From contig JAUPFV010000001.1 in assembly GCA_036936605.1 (NCBI GenBank), forward strand, positions 244,898,925 through 244,962,924: a stretch of DNA of 64,000 nucleotides, given 5' to 3'. Both the position numbers and the translations under genes were made by a program. Position 1 is the first letter of the stretch. Each line of letters starts with the position of its first letter. A model generated the notes under the pieces. That model was not told the DNA's origin, made no database searches, and saw only the letters and a list, made by a program, of their open reading frames with translations. This DNA comes from Limnanthes douglasii subsp. nivea (Eukaryota; Streptophyta; Magnoliopsida; Brassicales; Limnanthaceae). This document shows, piece after piece, positions 12,116 to 23,639 of the stretch.

Positions 12116-14950
12116 TCAATACAGGTTAGTCGGATGAAGAATTTCTTTACTACCAACAGGAGAATCCGAGTTCGACGAAGAGCTCTCTAAGTCTTCACTG
12201 GATTCAGGATCCTCCACTGATACTCCAGGGGGACGATGCTGCTCAATGACCTGAGTCCAAAGACTACCAAGGTGCAAGTCTGTGAATCTCTCATGCATCT
12301 CCATTACCATATCTGATCTCAATTTAGCATCGCTCTCCTCAAGACGAACAACAATCTTAGCGGCATACTCATCAAGACTTTCCTTCTTCTTAGCTTCGAA
12401 GTTTCTCTTCAAGATTTCGTGTTCCGCTGATAGCTTCTCGATGTCTTGAACAACATTTTCAAAATATACCTTTATTTTGCAATAGCCTTCAAAAAGACCA
12501 TCAACCGTTGTGTCACGCTCGGCATCCTTGGCAAAGAACTTCTCCATTTCATCGTTAAATTGGGTCTTTACCTCGGACAGTTCAGCCACAAGGGAAGTAA
12601 TGGTAGTCAAACTCTCCTCGGAGGTCTTTTTATCCTTAGCCAATTCATCAGTCAGCTCTTTGACCCTTTTCTTTAGCTCTTCAGACTCGGAAGACAGAGT
12701 TTGTACCTTGGTGGTCACTTCCGTTGTCTTTGTTAACTCATCATTTAGCTCCTTAACCTCCTTCTTCAAATTATCGGACTCAGTGACTAAGCCTTCCACT
12801 TTGGAGGATATCTCAGTTTGCTCGGCTACCTGATCGGTCAAGTCCCTCACCTTGTCCTTCAACTCGGATATTTTTGAAGTTAGGACCTTCACATCTGCCC
12901 TCCTCTCAGTAACCTCTTCTTTATAGCGATCCTTCCGATTCGCTTTGCGTTCGAGTAGAGCAGCAGGATGTAGTAAATTGTTCAACTCATTCGCCACATA
13001 ATCGTTGCCATAAACGTCAAAATAAGGAGAGTCCGGGGAAAGATACCTGTCCTTATCAGAGCCACATTCTTGACCTTCCCTTCGAGTGGAGATAAATTCT
13101 CCACCAGAGTCCAAATCAACAATCACAAATTTTCTGGATAGTGGCAGACTCGGACGATTAGTGTTGTCACTCCCCCCCCCCCCCACCCGCTCTCAACAAC
13201 CCTTTTCCTTTTCTCCTCAGTAGTGAAATTTTGCGGTCTTGTGGTACCGGCACGATCTTGAGGCCTAATCTTAACCAGGTGATCAGGATCACGTGGCATG
13301 TTTTCAGGATCAGAGAGTGGAGAGAATGCCTGAGGATCGAGAGGGGTTGTATGTCGATGATCTGATGGCCTCACATCAGGGGGCAAGATTACTTGAGTAT
13401 CATCATGGTCACCCGGAGCCCCTGTGGGAGGACTGACTTGTACCCTCTCTTGGGAATCACCCTGAGCCTCGGGAGCATCGTCATCAGACCCAGTATCTTC
13501 CTCAGTATATTCTTCCTCACCTTTCTTGGGCTTGTCTGCATCTTGATGACTCAGAGCTCAGACCCAAGTAGGGAGGTAGACTGCATTATCCAAGCACTCT
13601 AAACGTTCAAGGACATCATCGCTCAAAGGAGGCACCAGAAGTTCCGAGGCGGTATTCTTTTCACTAAGATCATATCGCCACAGATTAATCTTAGCGAAAT
13701 TCATCGGCATAAACCTTTTGTGGAACTTATGGTCCCGGTGCTCACCAGCCCAAATGCTCAGCTTCTTAAATATAGCTTTACTAGACTTACCATGACGCTT
13801 AAAGGACTTAACCATTCCCTTCATATCTGAAAAAGATACACAGTCATAATTTACCGAACGTGGAGACTCGGAAAATATTTAGGTGAGAGTACTTACCTTG
13901 TCCGGTCCATTTCAATGTCAGCCGATGAGGAAGGTCCTCGGAGTCTTCAAATCCGGTCTCCCACAACCCGGAAATAAATAGGAATTGTTTCTTCCATTTA
14001 TTCTCGGCCTCTAGAAAATCCTTTATCACTTAAAGGTTCCTAGCAAAACCAAGTGAGTTAAAAGGATAATGAGAATTCTTAGTCACTCTAGAAACAACAA
14101 TAAGTTGTTCCATGGTGAAAGTGTTCCTCGAGAGCCTCGATGCCATAATGCAGGCCATAAGGGTATACCACATATTAGCTCCGGCCTGAGAATGACAATG
14201 TTTGACCAAGTGGAAGTAGTCGTCCAGAAGAGGATCGAGGGGCAATCGAAGACCCTAGTTCATCAGCTCTGTATAAAGCACCAACTCGTTGGCCAAACTG
14301 ATAGAGGCGTCTCTCCAACAGTAGGGAATTAGATGGTGATGTTAGTAGGAATACCCCATCGGTCCCTTAACTTAATCTCCCCGGTCGGGTGAAAATACTT
14401 GTTCTTCACCTTGTACAGAGTTAAGAGATGTTTGGCTTCGATATCGTGAAGATGGTCGCTCAGGATATCTTCCACATTCAAAGGCAACCCCGTTAGACGT
14501 TTCTTCTTTTTCTTATTCTTCTTCTTTTTACTCTTTACCAGGGAAGTATTGGTGAAGGGGAAGATCAGTTGTAGGTTCCGTGGAAGGATCCATAGCACCA
14601 CCATCCGGGGAGGGAGCATAGGTAAGAACGACTCAAAGAGGCTCTGACTCAATCACCACAACGTCAGGTTCTCCCTTATCGTCTTCAGGGTCATCGAATA
14701 GAGCTTTCTCCTGAACCTTTGGAATGGAAGTGAGGGACGGTTTCGGCCGAGTCCCTCTAGGAAAATCTTTTCGAGGGCTGACATCTGGCGTTGTTTGAGG
14801 AGAGCCTTGGGGGAGGGGGGGTTTCGGCAGAGTTGGTACCGAGGAAGGGATCCTCATCCGCACCGATTTGGGGGATGGATCAGGTGATCTTTTCCGTTTA
14901 GCCTGGTCTCGATGTTCTTTAATCGGTGGTCTTTCTCTCTAATCACCCAT
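12116..14950 (-). pseudogene. Antisense ORF of the Tat element: PF04195-like domain plus coiled coil, broken
   Basis: Reads opposite to gag-pol, from ATG at 14950 (MGD, then a stop at 14939-14941 and REKPPIKEHRD-like basic sequence) to the stop at 12116. The Pro-rich basic N-terminus (14950-14633) leads into a central segment over about 14560-13850 (LPLNVEDILSDHL, then PLDPLLDDYFHLVKHC, NMWYTLMACIMASRL, ENKWKKQFLFISG). That pattern fits the uncharacterised 'putative gypsy type transposon' domain PF04195. The last 356 codons (13186-12116) are open and form a long heptad-rich coiled coil (repeated VKELNDEL, VKELTDEL, SKISELKDK) with an acidic Ser-rich tail. Frame changes occur near 14640, 14300, 13830 and at the 13-C run 13172-13184, with further stops. 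Antisense ORFs here are known in Tat elements; their function is unknown. The same domain remains at 30880-31640. Confidence 0.75.
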
Positions 14951-15331
14951 TACGATGAAGGGGGAGGCCGAGAAGGAAAAGTCGAGGGAATTAGAGAAGC
15001 AGAAAGATCAACCCCACCACTTGAAGGGTGTGTTTGACTGGGGGAGGATGCAGCAAAGCGGATAGAGCGTTCGCGGATCGGAGCCCAGTTGTCTCAAAAG
15101 TTAGATTCCCAAATCCCTGCAGGGGAAAGATGTTCTCTTGTACCGGCAGAGCTACGAGCACCGATCCGATTAGAGATGTTGAACCACCTCCAAAGCTTAT
15201 ACTTTTCAAGATTGATAAATTTGTCAGGCATGAAAATGCAAAGTAAAATTTTTGTTTATGCACAATATCTATCTCTAGAGCGAATTCTGTTTAAAGAAAA
15301 TCGGAAACCTTTATTCAGGGAAAGAGTTGAG

Positions 15332-15339
15332 TATTTATA
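15332..15339 (-). promoter_or_regulatory. TATA box for the antisense ORF
   Basis: On the minus strand the sequence reads CCTATAAATACTC. A start about 30 bp downstream (near 15305) would give a leader of about 350 nt to the ATG at 14950. It lies outside the LTR, so the antisense ORF may have had its own promoter. Confidence 0.5.
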
Positions 15340-15689
15340 GGCAAAAGGAGCAGAAGGTGAACACGCGAAAAGGAGCGGTACAATGACACGTGTCCATGAC
15401 ACCTGCGCCGCCTAAAAAAACGTTTGACTCGATAACAGCGAAACCAAGCACGTGTACCTGACATTAAATGATTATTTAGGTGGCATCAGCCTGACCAAGG
15501 GGTAAGGTCAGCAAGTTGAAATCCGATCTGAGTCAAAGCCTCACCAGGGAATACGAGATCCGACCACGATGAAATCCGATCCCGATAAAGTTCGCTCAAA
15601 AAGCAAAGTACCCGAGCAGGGTAGCGCATGATACGATCCGAACGACATAAAATTGTAATTCAAGTCCACGTCCAGAGAACTGCACATGG

Positions 15690-15702
15690 ATTGGGGGGCT
15701 AC
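15690..15702 (+). other. Polypurine tract
   Basis: ATTGGGGGGCTAC lies immediately before the 3' LTR. This G-rich form is typical of plant Ty3/gypsy elements and primes plus-strand synthesis. Confidence 0.85.
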
Positions 15703-16112
15703 TGATAAGGGAAGAAAAATATAGGTGTTTAACATGTAATTTAGCCTACAAATAAGGTCAAGGTCCATGTATTTAGTGACTAAGGACTAAGATAAAGCAC
15801 ACATAAGAAATGAGGGACTTAAATAATAGTCCCCAAGAACTTGTTTGTAAATAGTCAAATAGTGGGGTAAGAAATCCACTCTTACGATTGTAAACATGTA
15901 ATTTTACCCTCTACCTCATTTACTATATAAAGGACATTCTATTTTGGGAAAAAGGGAAAATGATTAATCAATAATTGCAACATATATTTATTTTGTCTCT
16001 TTCATTTCTAGTAATTCACTGTTTACTGTCACATCACACGAATATTCTATAGTCCGACCCCCTCACACAAACATCTTCGCTCCTGAGTCTCACTAAAGAT
16101 TCTCTGAGCTCA
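15703..16112 (+). repeat. 3' LTR of the Tat element
   Basis: Starts TGATAAGGGAAGA and ends GAGCTCA; 410 bp, colinear with the 5' LTR without indels by eye, with about 27 substitutions. TATATAAA at 15924-15931. Confidence 0.95.
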
Positions 16113-19100
16113 TTAACCGATAATTAAGAGATTCATTAATCTAACCTTATTGATAAAGTTGAGAGGAAATTGATAACAAGAAGTATGCCTAATTTTATTA
16201 ATATGTTAATAAATTTTTATTCTTATAATTTCTCCAATATTCATCTTAACTTTGTTACCTTTGCATAAGCTAATTTGTTTTGAAACATTGGAAAATAATG
16301 TAACTCCCGATAAAGCTATCTCAATGAAATATTAGTTGTAGCTCAAATGTTTTGGCGAGACACGTTTCACAATCTTTTAAATCAATAAAATTTACTTTAA
16401 TTGTTTTTTGGCCACTAAAAGGTTTCTTTCTAACTGGAAATAACAATGTAATAGATATCAATACTAAAAATTCTGATAAAGTAATTTTTTTTACCGATAT
16501 TATAATAAACATTCTCAAAAATGAATGTGAATGAGATGTGGATCTAAACATCCCTTAAAACAGTTTTAGCAATCGAAAGAAGAATGAAATAGCACGTTTT
16601 CAGAAAAAAGTACCCAATCACCCGCACATTGATCGTAAAAAAAACGCCGCGCTAGTTCCACAACTAGTCTATCTAAAAGAAATAATTCAACATACATAAA
16701 GAAAAAGAAAATCAATGAAGACTCATTCCTAGAAAAGCTTTTGTTTCAATTGAACATGTTAAACAATAGGTATCATAATATATTACTACTATAGGCTCAG
16801 GTAGTTCTCTTGTTTTTAACGAACACCATAAATATTGTCTAATTAATTTTAACAAATATTTTCATGTTCATCTAGTTGATGTCAATTTTAAACTCTTCTA
16901 TCGTTAAATTCTTTTACAAGTAACTTTTCGTTGCTAGGTTCACAAAACTTTACTCATCGATTTGTAGCCCAATGTCCAAATAAATATTTATCAACTCTTT
17001 CCAAAGCTGACCTTATGTATCGTCAAATTGAGCTTCAAATGGAGGAAAAATATTTTCTAAATATAATATATTATAATTTTTAAAACTAACTTATGTCAAT
17101 TTATAAATTATTCTTATAAAGCTCGTTCAACTCAATTCTTCTTACCGACAGACAAATCACTCTATACGAGATAAAGCTTTTAAATAATACTTTGATTCCT
17201 TTAATTCAATTTGATGAAGAATCAATAAATTACAATAGAATTTAAACAACCAATATATCATTATTAATGAATTAATACAGTTGAAAACCGATGGTTGGGA
17301 GAAAACCCAAGTCCTTAAAATAACTTGAAATTAAAAGACGACCAAATCGCATAACTCCAATCCTTAGAAAACTAACTGAAAGGAGAAATTAAAAAATCAA
17401 ATCTAAAATTAAGGGTTCTAACAAAGCTAATAATTTAACATCGAACAAGCTAAGAAAGGCTTCAATGGTGAAATTTTGAAAAATGCTACAAATGTGATGA
17501 TAGAGCGTCATTTGTTGTTCTTGAAAAGGATTATTAAGAACAACAAACTTAATACGGTGTTCTTGCGACCATATTGGGATGGATTTCGTAAAGACTATGA
17601 AATTTTGTGCCACAAATCTAGTTCTATTAGAACTCCATTATGTCCTTTAAGACAAAAATTCTCATTCCCAAAGATATTGATGTAAATATAGACAATACCA
17701 ATGATGATGCAAAATATTCATCATATTATCCTTACTATAAATATCTTTTCTTTTGATTAAATATTATGACATATTTAATATGCTCAGAATTATTTCCGCC
17801 TAGAATCTGGTTGTTATCGTAACATTGTTATCTCTTTTTCTTGCATGTGTGTATTACTATTTTTTAGTTAGAACTCGGCTGTTACTTTTCATTTTATGTT
17901 GATTGTCTAATGTTATTATGGTTATTTATTATTTTTCTAATGTAAATTATTTGTTGACCAGTTTTGAATACATTGTTAACTAATAAATATTAATCAATTT
18001 TTTTATTTAAACCGTCGGTTAAAGTTTCCTTCAAAAACAAAATTGCTTGAATAAAAATTGCAAATTATCGAATGAATATTTGTTTATTACTATTCATATA
18101 ATATTTGACACATTTTGTTTTACAATATGACCTAAATCATAATAGTTTTACTAGTAATACAAAATGAAAATTGATAGTCACTCGTAGTATAACATTCACT
18201 AGTTATAATCACCAGCAATACATCAACAAACACCATCAACAAGAAAAAACTTACTATCAAAAATCATCACATCAATCATCAAAACTAAACGAATCCCAAG
18301 CTTGAAAACATATTAGTAATGTTCATGGTACAGTTTTGTTGACATATAATTCTATCTAGAAAAACACATTTTGTAAGTTGCAAATATATAAAATCAATAT
18401 TATAATATTTTCGACGATAAAATTTTATGAACTATCATCTATTATACAGCCACACTTTACTAAATTATTTTCTTTTTCAACACAATTTCATCATATGTAA
18501 TCTCCTTCAACATGTGCTTTACATTTTTTTACTATATGTAAAATTGATAGCGAACAAACAAAAATCTTGACAATCAATTGAAAGTCTTTTTCTTCACGTT
18601 ATTCAAGTTGATCATATTCCAGCTAACATGGTTTCATATTTTTCTTTATCATTAGTAGTAATTAATTTGACCTTAAAAATCACATCCATAAAACTAATAG
18701 AACAATGCTAGTTACCACTATCACTTAAAATTCAAACTCGTCGGGTTGAACATTACATTAATTATATTTCAAATCAATTTTTCATCAACATGAATATATT
18801 CATTGTTCTCACCCTGAAATCCAAATCAAACTCGATATTTATCCAATAAACTAATATTTTAATTCTCAATTATTATCTATTTTTAAAACATAACTTTCTT
18901 CATACTATTTCCAATCTTAACTTTTCTTTACTAGAACTATAGGTTTATAATATATCTCATAAGCACACCCCTTGAAATCACTATGATACTAATTTTTTGG
19001 AGCCAATGATGAATAATAAAATATCTAGTTATTTTTTGAATCCCTTGAATAAATCATATTTTATTATTGATTACATACATGACAAAATGATGATAACACG
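16113..19100. other. AT-rich DNA, no feature recognised
   Basis: Short open stretches (16321-16551 on -, 17476-17685 on +) have no recognisable motif and are the length expected by chance in AT-rich DNA. It should be the continuation of the sequence split by the gypsy insertion at 5347, but I recognise no family on either side. Confidence 0.6.
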
Positions 19101-21250
19101 GAGCTATTGTTTTCATTATATGTAACCAAGACTGCCTTTAAATTGCATTATAGGATCATCGAGCACTAATTATCATGGACAAAGTAGTCGAAGTTTTCTA
19201 TGTTTCTTTTTTCTCAACAGATACAACTGAATCCACTTCCTCAATTCAATTAGTCGATCGACCAATAAAACTAACCAAATTTATACAAGTCTTCTTGAAA
19301 GGTGCAACTCATATCATACGCTCATATCCTGATTTGTAACATATGTTAACCAAACTTCTAGTGTCAACCATTACACTCCTCACTATTACTTTATCTAGTA
19401 CAAGAATTACCAATAAAGTATCTTTATGATGTGTCAATAATCTCTTTAAATCATCATCAGTTAATGATAAGGTTAAATTTGGATTTTGGTACAAGTTCAA
19501 ATATGACTTATCGACCAAATAAACCTCTAGATTTTGTCTGTATAATTTGTAACCCCTAACAACGTATCTCCTCCAGATATAGGGTATAATACCCATTTCT
19601 TATCTTTTTCTTTATCTCTTTGGACTTCATCCTTTTGCCTTTCCTTTTTTTTCTCATACATTTTCTTTAACAAATTTCACTAACTCTCATTATTAATCAA
19701 CCTTTGAATTTTATATTTTAATTGAAAATACTCCCATATTTAATGTCCGTGATCATTGTGGTATGCACAATAATACCAACGACTTCTTTTATTAACCAAT
19801 GTAACATGATTCCATGAGTTTGATAGTTTAACTAGTTTCTTATTTTATCATACACAACTGTCACGGGTGTATTCAATTGAGTATACCATTATGCTCGGTT
19901 ATCGTATTAAGAAAATCATGATCTACTAATCAAAATCCTCTACAACCTGTAAAATTCTTTTTGCATTCATTCTTTTATTCTCTAACGAATCTCCTTTTTT
20001 ATGTTTTTTGTGTTCTCTACTTTGCTATATATATATTTTTGGTCTTGCCAACATATCTCCCACACAACCCATATAAAACTTATATAACTTTTACAGCAAG
20101 CTACTATTACAAGGTATGCTTATTATAAATTCTGTCAAAGTCATTTTCTTATTGAAACCTTGCAATGCACTCATTTCTTTTATAAACCTTTAAACGTAAT
20201 CCCCTAAAGATTCTTTAGATTTTTAGAATAAAGTCATAATATTAGCCCTTTCAAGTTTTAACAAATGTATGAGCAATAAAATAATGCCGGAATAACGTAC
20301 ATAATTTAACAAAGTTATTAATCGATCTTGATGACGTATTGGTAAATCAAGTTAGTGTCATTCTTTTAAATGACATTGAAAAATTCATACAGAGTAACGT
20401 ATCGTCTGAATTGTATCCTGGCATAATATTTTAAAACTATTTGAGGTGATGCTCCAAATATATTGTTGCATCATACTTTTCGATTATGTAATTATCAAAG
20501 TTCTTTGGTAATTTTTCTTCTAAGATATTTTGCATCAAAAAAGATTCATCCAAAATGTACATGGTTATTTTTGGTCTTATATCCAAGTTTTGATTCTCTT
20601 TAAACATTTTTTCTTTTCCTTTACTCTTATTATTGTTTGATGATGTTTTATTATTAAGTTGGAAAGCTCAATCACAATCTTTATTTCTTTAAAATCAACT
20701 TTATTTCCATAAAATAATCGATATTTATCAAACATTTCAGTTGGATTTACATTGTCTCCCAAAGTAATTATTTCGGTAATCAACTGTAAACTTGTAGTTA
20801 TTAATTTAAATTTGTTCTCATTTTATTTATTTTGTTGGTTTTGAAATAAATTTTCCTTAAATTTCTCCGACCTTAACTCATTCAGTTGTAAATATCAAAT
20901 GGAAAGCAAAGAATTAAATTGATTACCGTTAGGATTTATCGGTAAATTTTGACCATTCCTAACATTTGCTACTAGATCTTGTTACAGTATTATAATTGTC
21001 ACTGGATTAAACATCGCGTTCCCTGATCTCTCTTAAATACTACTACTTGCATAAATTAGAGCTCTTATTACTGATGTTTCTGGTATGACCATAAAAGTTC
21101 CTTATATAATGTTGGTCCCATAAGCTAGTGAAACAATATTTCAGGAATCAATTAACAAAGATCCATAAGTGTATGTGTAAGGAAATCCTTTATCCACTCC
21201 TGATCTATACGACAACATTTGGTAAAATAAAAAAAAATCTTTGAAGAAAG
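19100..21250 (-). mobile_element. Fragment of a second Tat-lineage element (gag-protease)
   Basis: On the minus strand, from high to low coordinates: a Gln/Asn-rich gag N-terminus (about 20950-20800); gag core with LPIRHQDRLITLLNYVRY-like sequence and ESLGDYVKRFIKEMSALQGF (about 20270-20150); a zinc knuckle CAYHNDHGH....YFQLKYKIQRLI (about 19790-19690); then the protease at 19596-19309. Many stops and shifts. RT is not visible below 19100, so the element is truncated there. LTRs were not found. An inverted repeat at 21435-21460 and a TATA-like stretch near 21400 may lie in its 5' LTR, but I could not prove this. Confidence 0.8.
19309..19596 (-). pseudogene. Tat-type aspartic protease fragment
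   Basis: Contains LTLSLTDDDLKRLLTHHKD, TLLVILVLDKVIVRSVMVD, then TRSLVNICYKSGYERM. The order acidic DDL, HH.D, hydrophobic strand and VDT.S is that of the protease segment missing from the 5.3-16.1 kb element. The catalytic motif DTGS is changed to DTRS, so it would be inactive. It is the best preserved piece of this fragment. Confidence 0.8.
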
Positions 21251-21434
21251 TATTTCCATAAACAACACAAAAACTGATGAAAGAATTTATTCCCTAGAGT
21301 ATTTCGAAAGATATAAAACTAGAATGATTAGTAACAATGATAAATGCAGTATTATTAATCAAATAATCAACCATTTTTATAATGATTGGATCTTATATTT
21401 ATAAATATTTTACTTCTAATTATTCGGGATGGAT

Positions 21435-21460
21435 GACATGTGTATATTATGACACATGTC
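21435..21460. repeat. Short inverted repeat GACATGTG...CACATGTC
   Basis: Perfect 8-bp arms (21435-21442 and 21453-21460) around a 10-bp AT-rich loop. Its position beside the gag fragment suggests an LTR regulatory palindrome, but that is inference. Confidence 0.6.
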
Positions 21461-22090
21461 GGCCATCTATTACAAAATATTATAATTTTACCTCTTAACT
21501 GCCATGAGTATTTTAATAATACAACATACCTATCAAAAATCTTTTATTATTTTTCATCTTCATTTGGACTTTACTTTTGGATTCGGTTGCCTATCATCAT
21601 ATATATTGGCAATACTTTTATATTATTGTATTACTTTATCATTTTTTGACGCTTTTAGATTTTTCTTGGTTGCTAAATAAGTTCTTGTTTGTAGTTGTAA
21701 AAATATGTGTATTTTATGGTAAAAAAAACTTTTAAAAAATTGGAGTTGCAGATTTACATGCAAATGGGTTGTAAAAATAAGAACAATATATTTTACTGAA
21801 ATAGGAATTTGGTTGCTAAATAAGTCTAATTTTACAAAAAAAAATAATGGAAATTTGTTTTTTGAAAAATGAGTATTACTTGGATGTGAAACAATTATTT
21901 TTTTTAAATTGCAAAAAATGTGTGTATTTTGGTATGGTGAAATAAACTTTTAAAAATTTAAAGATTTATATAGTTTTTAGTAATTTCATCGTTTAAAAAA
22001 ACATAGTCTATGAGCAAAATAAATCATCCTGGTCGCTGGAATTCAATCTTCATCTCTAGTCGTCTCATTGTGACGTGCTATCGACCGATA
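21461..22090. other. AT-rich spacer
   Basis: Between the Tat gag fragment and the decayed LINE. Runs of A and T with a repeated AAAATTTG/GTTGCTAAATAAGT phrase (near 21670 and 21810). No gene seen. Confidence 0.5.
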
Positions 22091-22479
22091 TTTGCCGCTG
22101 AAATCAATAGAAGAAGGTAAAATATCTTCACCACCAAATATTTCTAACTCTTCAATCAAATATGTTCCCTTTATTTCAAATAATAGAGTAATGTACAAGC
22201 CATCAACATCAGGATACATGGGTTTCCCCCCGCCAAGAAATAAGAATAATATTCAACTAGGTAATAAAAGATTGTTCACGAGTTCAGACAGTATCACTAA
22301 CATTAGACTAAACCCAACTTTTGAGCAATCAACACACATGAGTCAAGATATACAATTCCAATGAAAATTCCAAAAAATGGGTTATCTAAGTTATCTTATC
22401 CCGACCACACAAACGAAAAAGCTAGTTAGTTTATTCATGAAAATGTGAAGATCGAACAGAAAATAGGTTATGCGACTAT

Positions 22480-23280
22480 ATAATTTGATGCCAATGGCAA
22501 ATGAAAACTACAACAAAACTCAAAACATACCCTTATTGGTACATGAAGATCACAAATGGATATTATTAAGAAATTCTTGGAACGTATATTGGCTTTGTGG
22601 GAGAATACAAGATCACTCAGTGGGATGTTAGACATTTATTGATAGAATTTGATATTCAAGAAGACCTTAGAAAGATATGTTTATTGGTCAAAAAATAATT
22701 AGCTTACTAAAATGGCTGCCATTTTTCAATCCAAAACAAGAATATCGCATAACCCTAGGTTGGATTACCTTACCAAGTTTACTTGAGTTTATGTTCAACG
22801 AAGATACGATAATATCAATTTCAAAATCTACATGTAATCTTCTAAATTTCTAGGTACCAACAAATAATCAGGCTAGATACAATTTTTGCAAAGTCTGGCT
22901 CGAGTTTGATGTTTCAAAGTCTTTAATTGACAAAGTTTGGACATGATTCACGGAAAATATGAGATTCTGGCAAGATATTCTTTATGGGTGAATGACAACC
23001 TGCTTCTCTGAGTGTAAGCCTCTAGAATATAAACAAGTTGATTGTAAGATATATAAGATTACTCAAACTAGTCAGAATTCAGCTAACTGTCAACCTAAAC
23101 CATTATCCCTATCAAAGCATCAAACCAAAATGTAGTATGGGTTCCTAAGGTTAAATCCATTATCATCAATGGAAAGAACGTTGTAGGAAAAATAATTAAA
23201 CTAAAGAGCACAATGCCCAAAAGAAGAAATGAATATGACCCTAAGGAGGATCATTAAGTTGTTAACTATGTTTTTATAAA
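22480..23280 (+). pseudogene. LINE ORF1 remnant (DUF4283-like plus zinc knuckle)
   Basis: Fragments in several frames read ITQWDVRHLLIEFDIQEDL, LPFFNPKQEYRITLGWITLP and SLLEFMFNEDTI, then CFSECKPLEYKQVDC. These correspond in order to the DUF4283-type RNA-binding segment and the CCHC-like knuckle of ORF1 in the LINE at 36987-38225. Would bind LINE RNA; now untranslatable. Confidence 0.65.
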
Positions 23281-23639
23281 ATAAAATAAAACCACAAAGA
23301 AATGACCAGATAAAGACAATAAAGATATTAGTAATTCTGAAATTATTGAAGCACTTTACACAATAGAGACTGAAGCATTGTTTACCATTAATAGAGATCT
23401 TGACTCTTCAGTTTTAGAGATAGATTCCCTTACACGTGGAACTACTGGAAGTTTACCACTCTCTTCTAGTCATAGCAAACGTGAAATATGTAAATATTTT
23501 AAAAGGTGTTAAGAAAAAATTAAAGAAATCCCTCTATTAATATTTTAAAATGACCATTTTCACACTCAATTAAAATATTAGGGGTTTATGAAACAAAAAA
23601 ACCATAAAAGGCTCAATTCTATTAAAAAGCCAGAAAATA

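Larger units (their letters stand above)
5348..16112 (+). mobile_element. Ty3/gypsy LTR retrotransposon, Tat lineage, full length but defective
   Basis: Two 410-bp LTRs bound a 10.8-kb element. A PBS follows the 5' LTR and a G-rich PPT precedes the 3' LTR. Internal order is gag, protease remnant, RT, RNase H, a second RNase H, integrase, a non-coding gap with a tandem repeat, then a long minus-strand ORF. The second RNase H between RNase H and integrase, and the extra ORF between integrase and 3' LTR, are known marks of the Tat (Ogre/Retand/Grande-like) lineage. By eye the LTRs differ at about 27 of 410 positions (about 93% identity), so insertion is not recent. I see no convincing 5-bp target duplication: the flanks read GTTAC/ACTGA on the left and TTAAC on the right. 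The coding frame is broken many times, so it is non-autonomous now. Confidence 0.95.

Noticed and set aside
12446..12833. Open frames on the + strand inside the coiled-coil region
   Set aside because: Opposite-strand shadows of the 356-codon antisense frame; low-complexity Ser/Leu composition.
5340..16117. 5-bp target duplication of the gypsy element
   Set aside because: GTTAC (or ACTGA) on the left and TTAAC on the right do not match well; not claimed.
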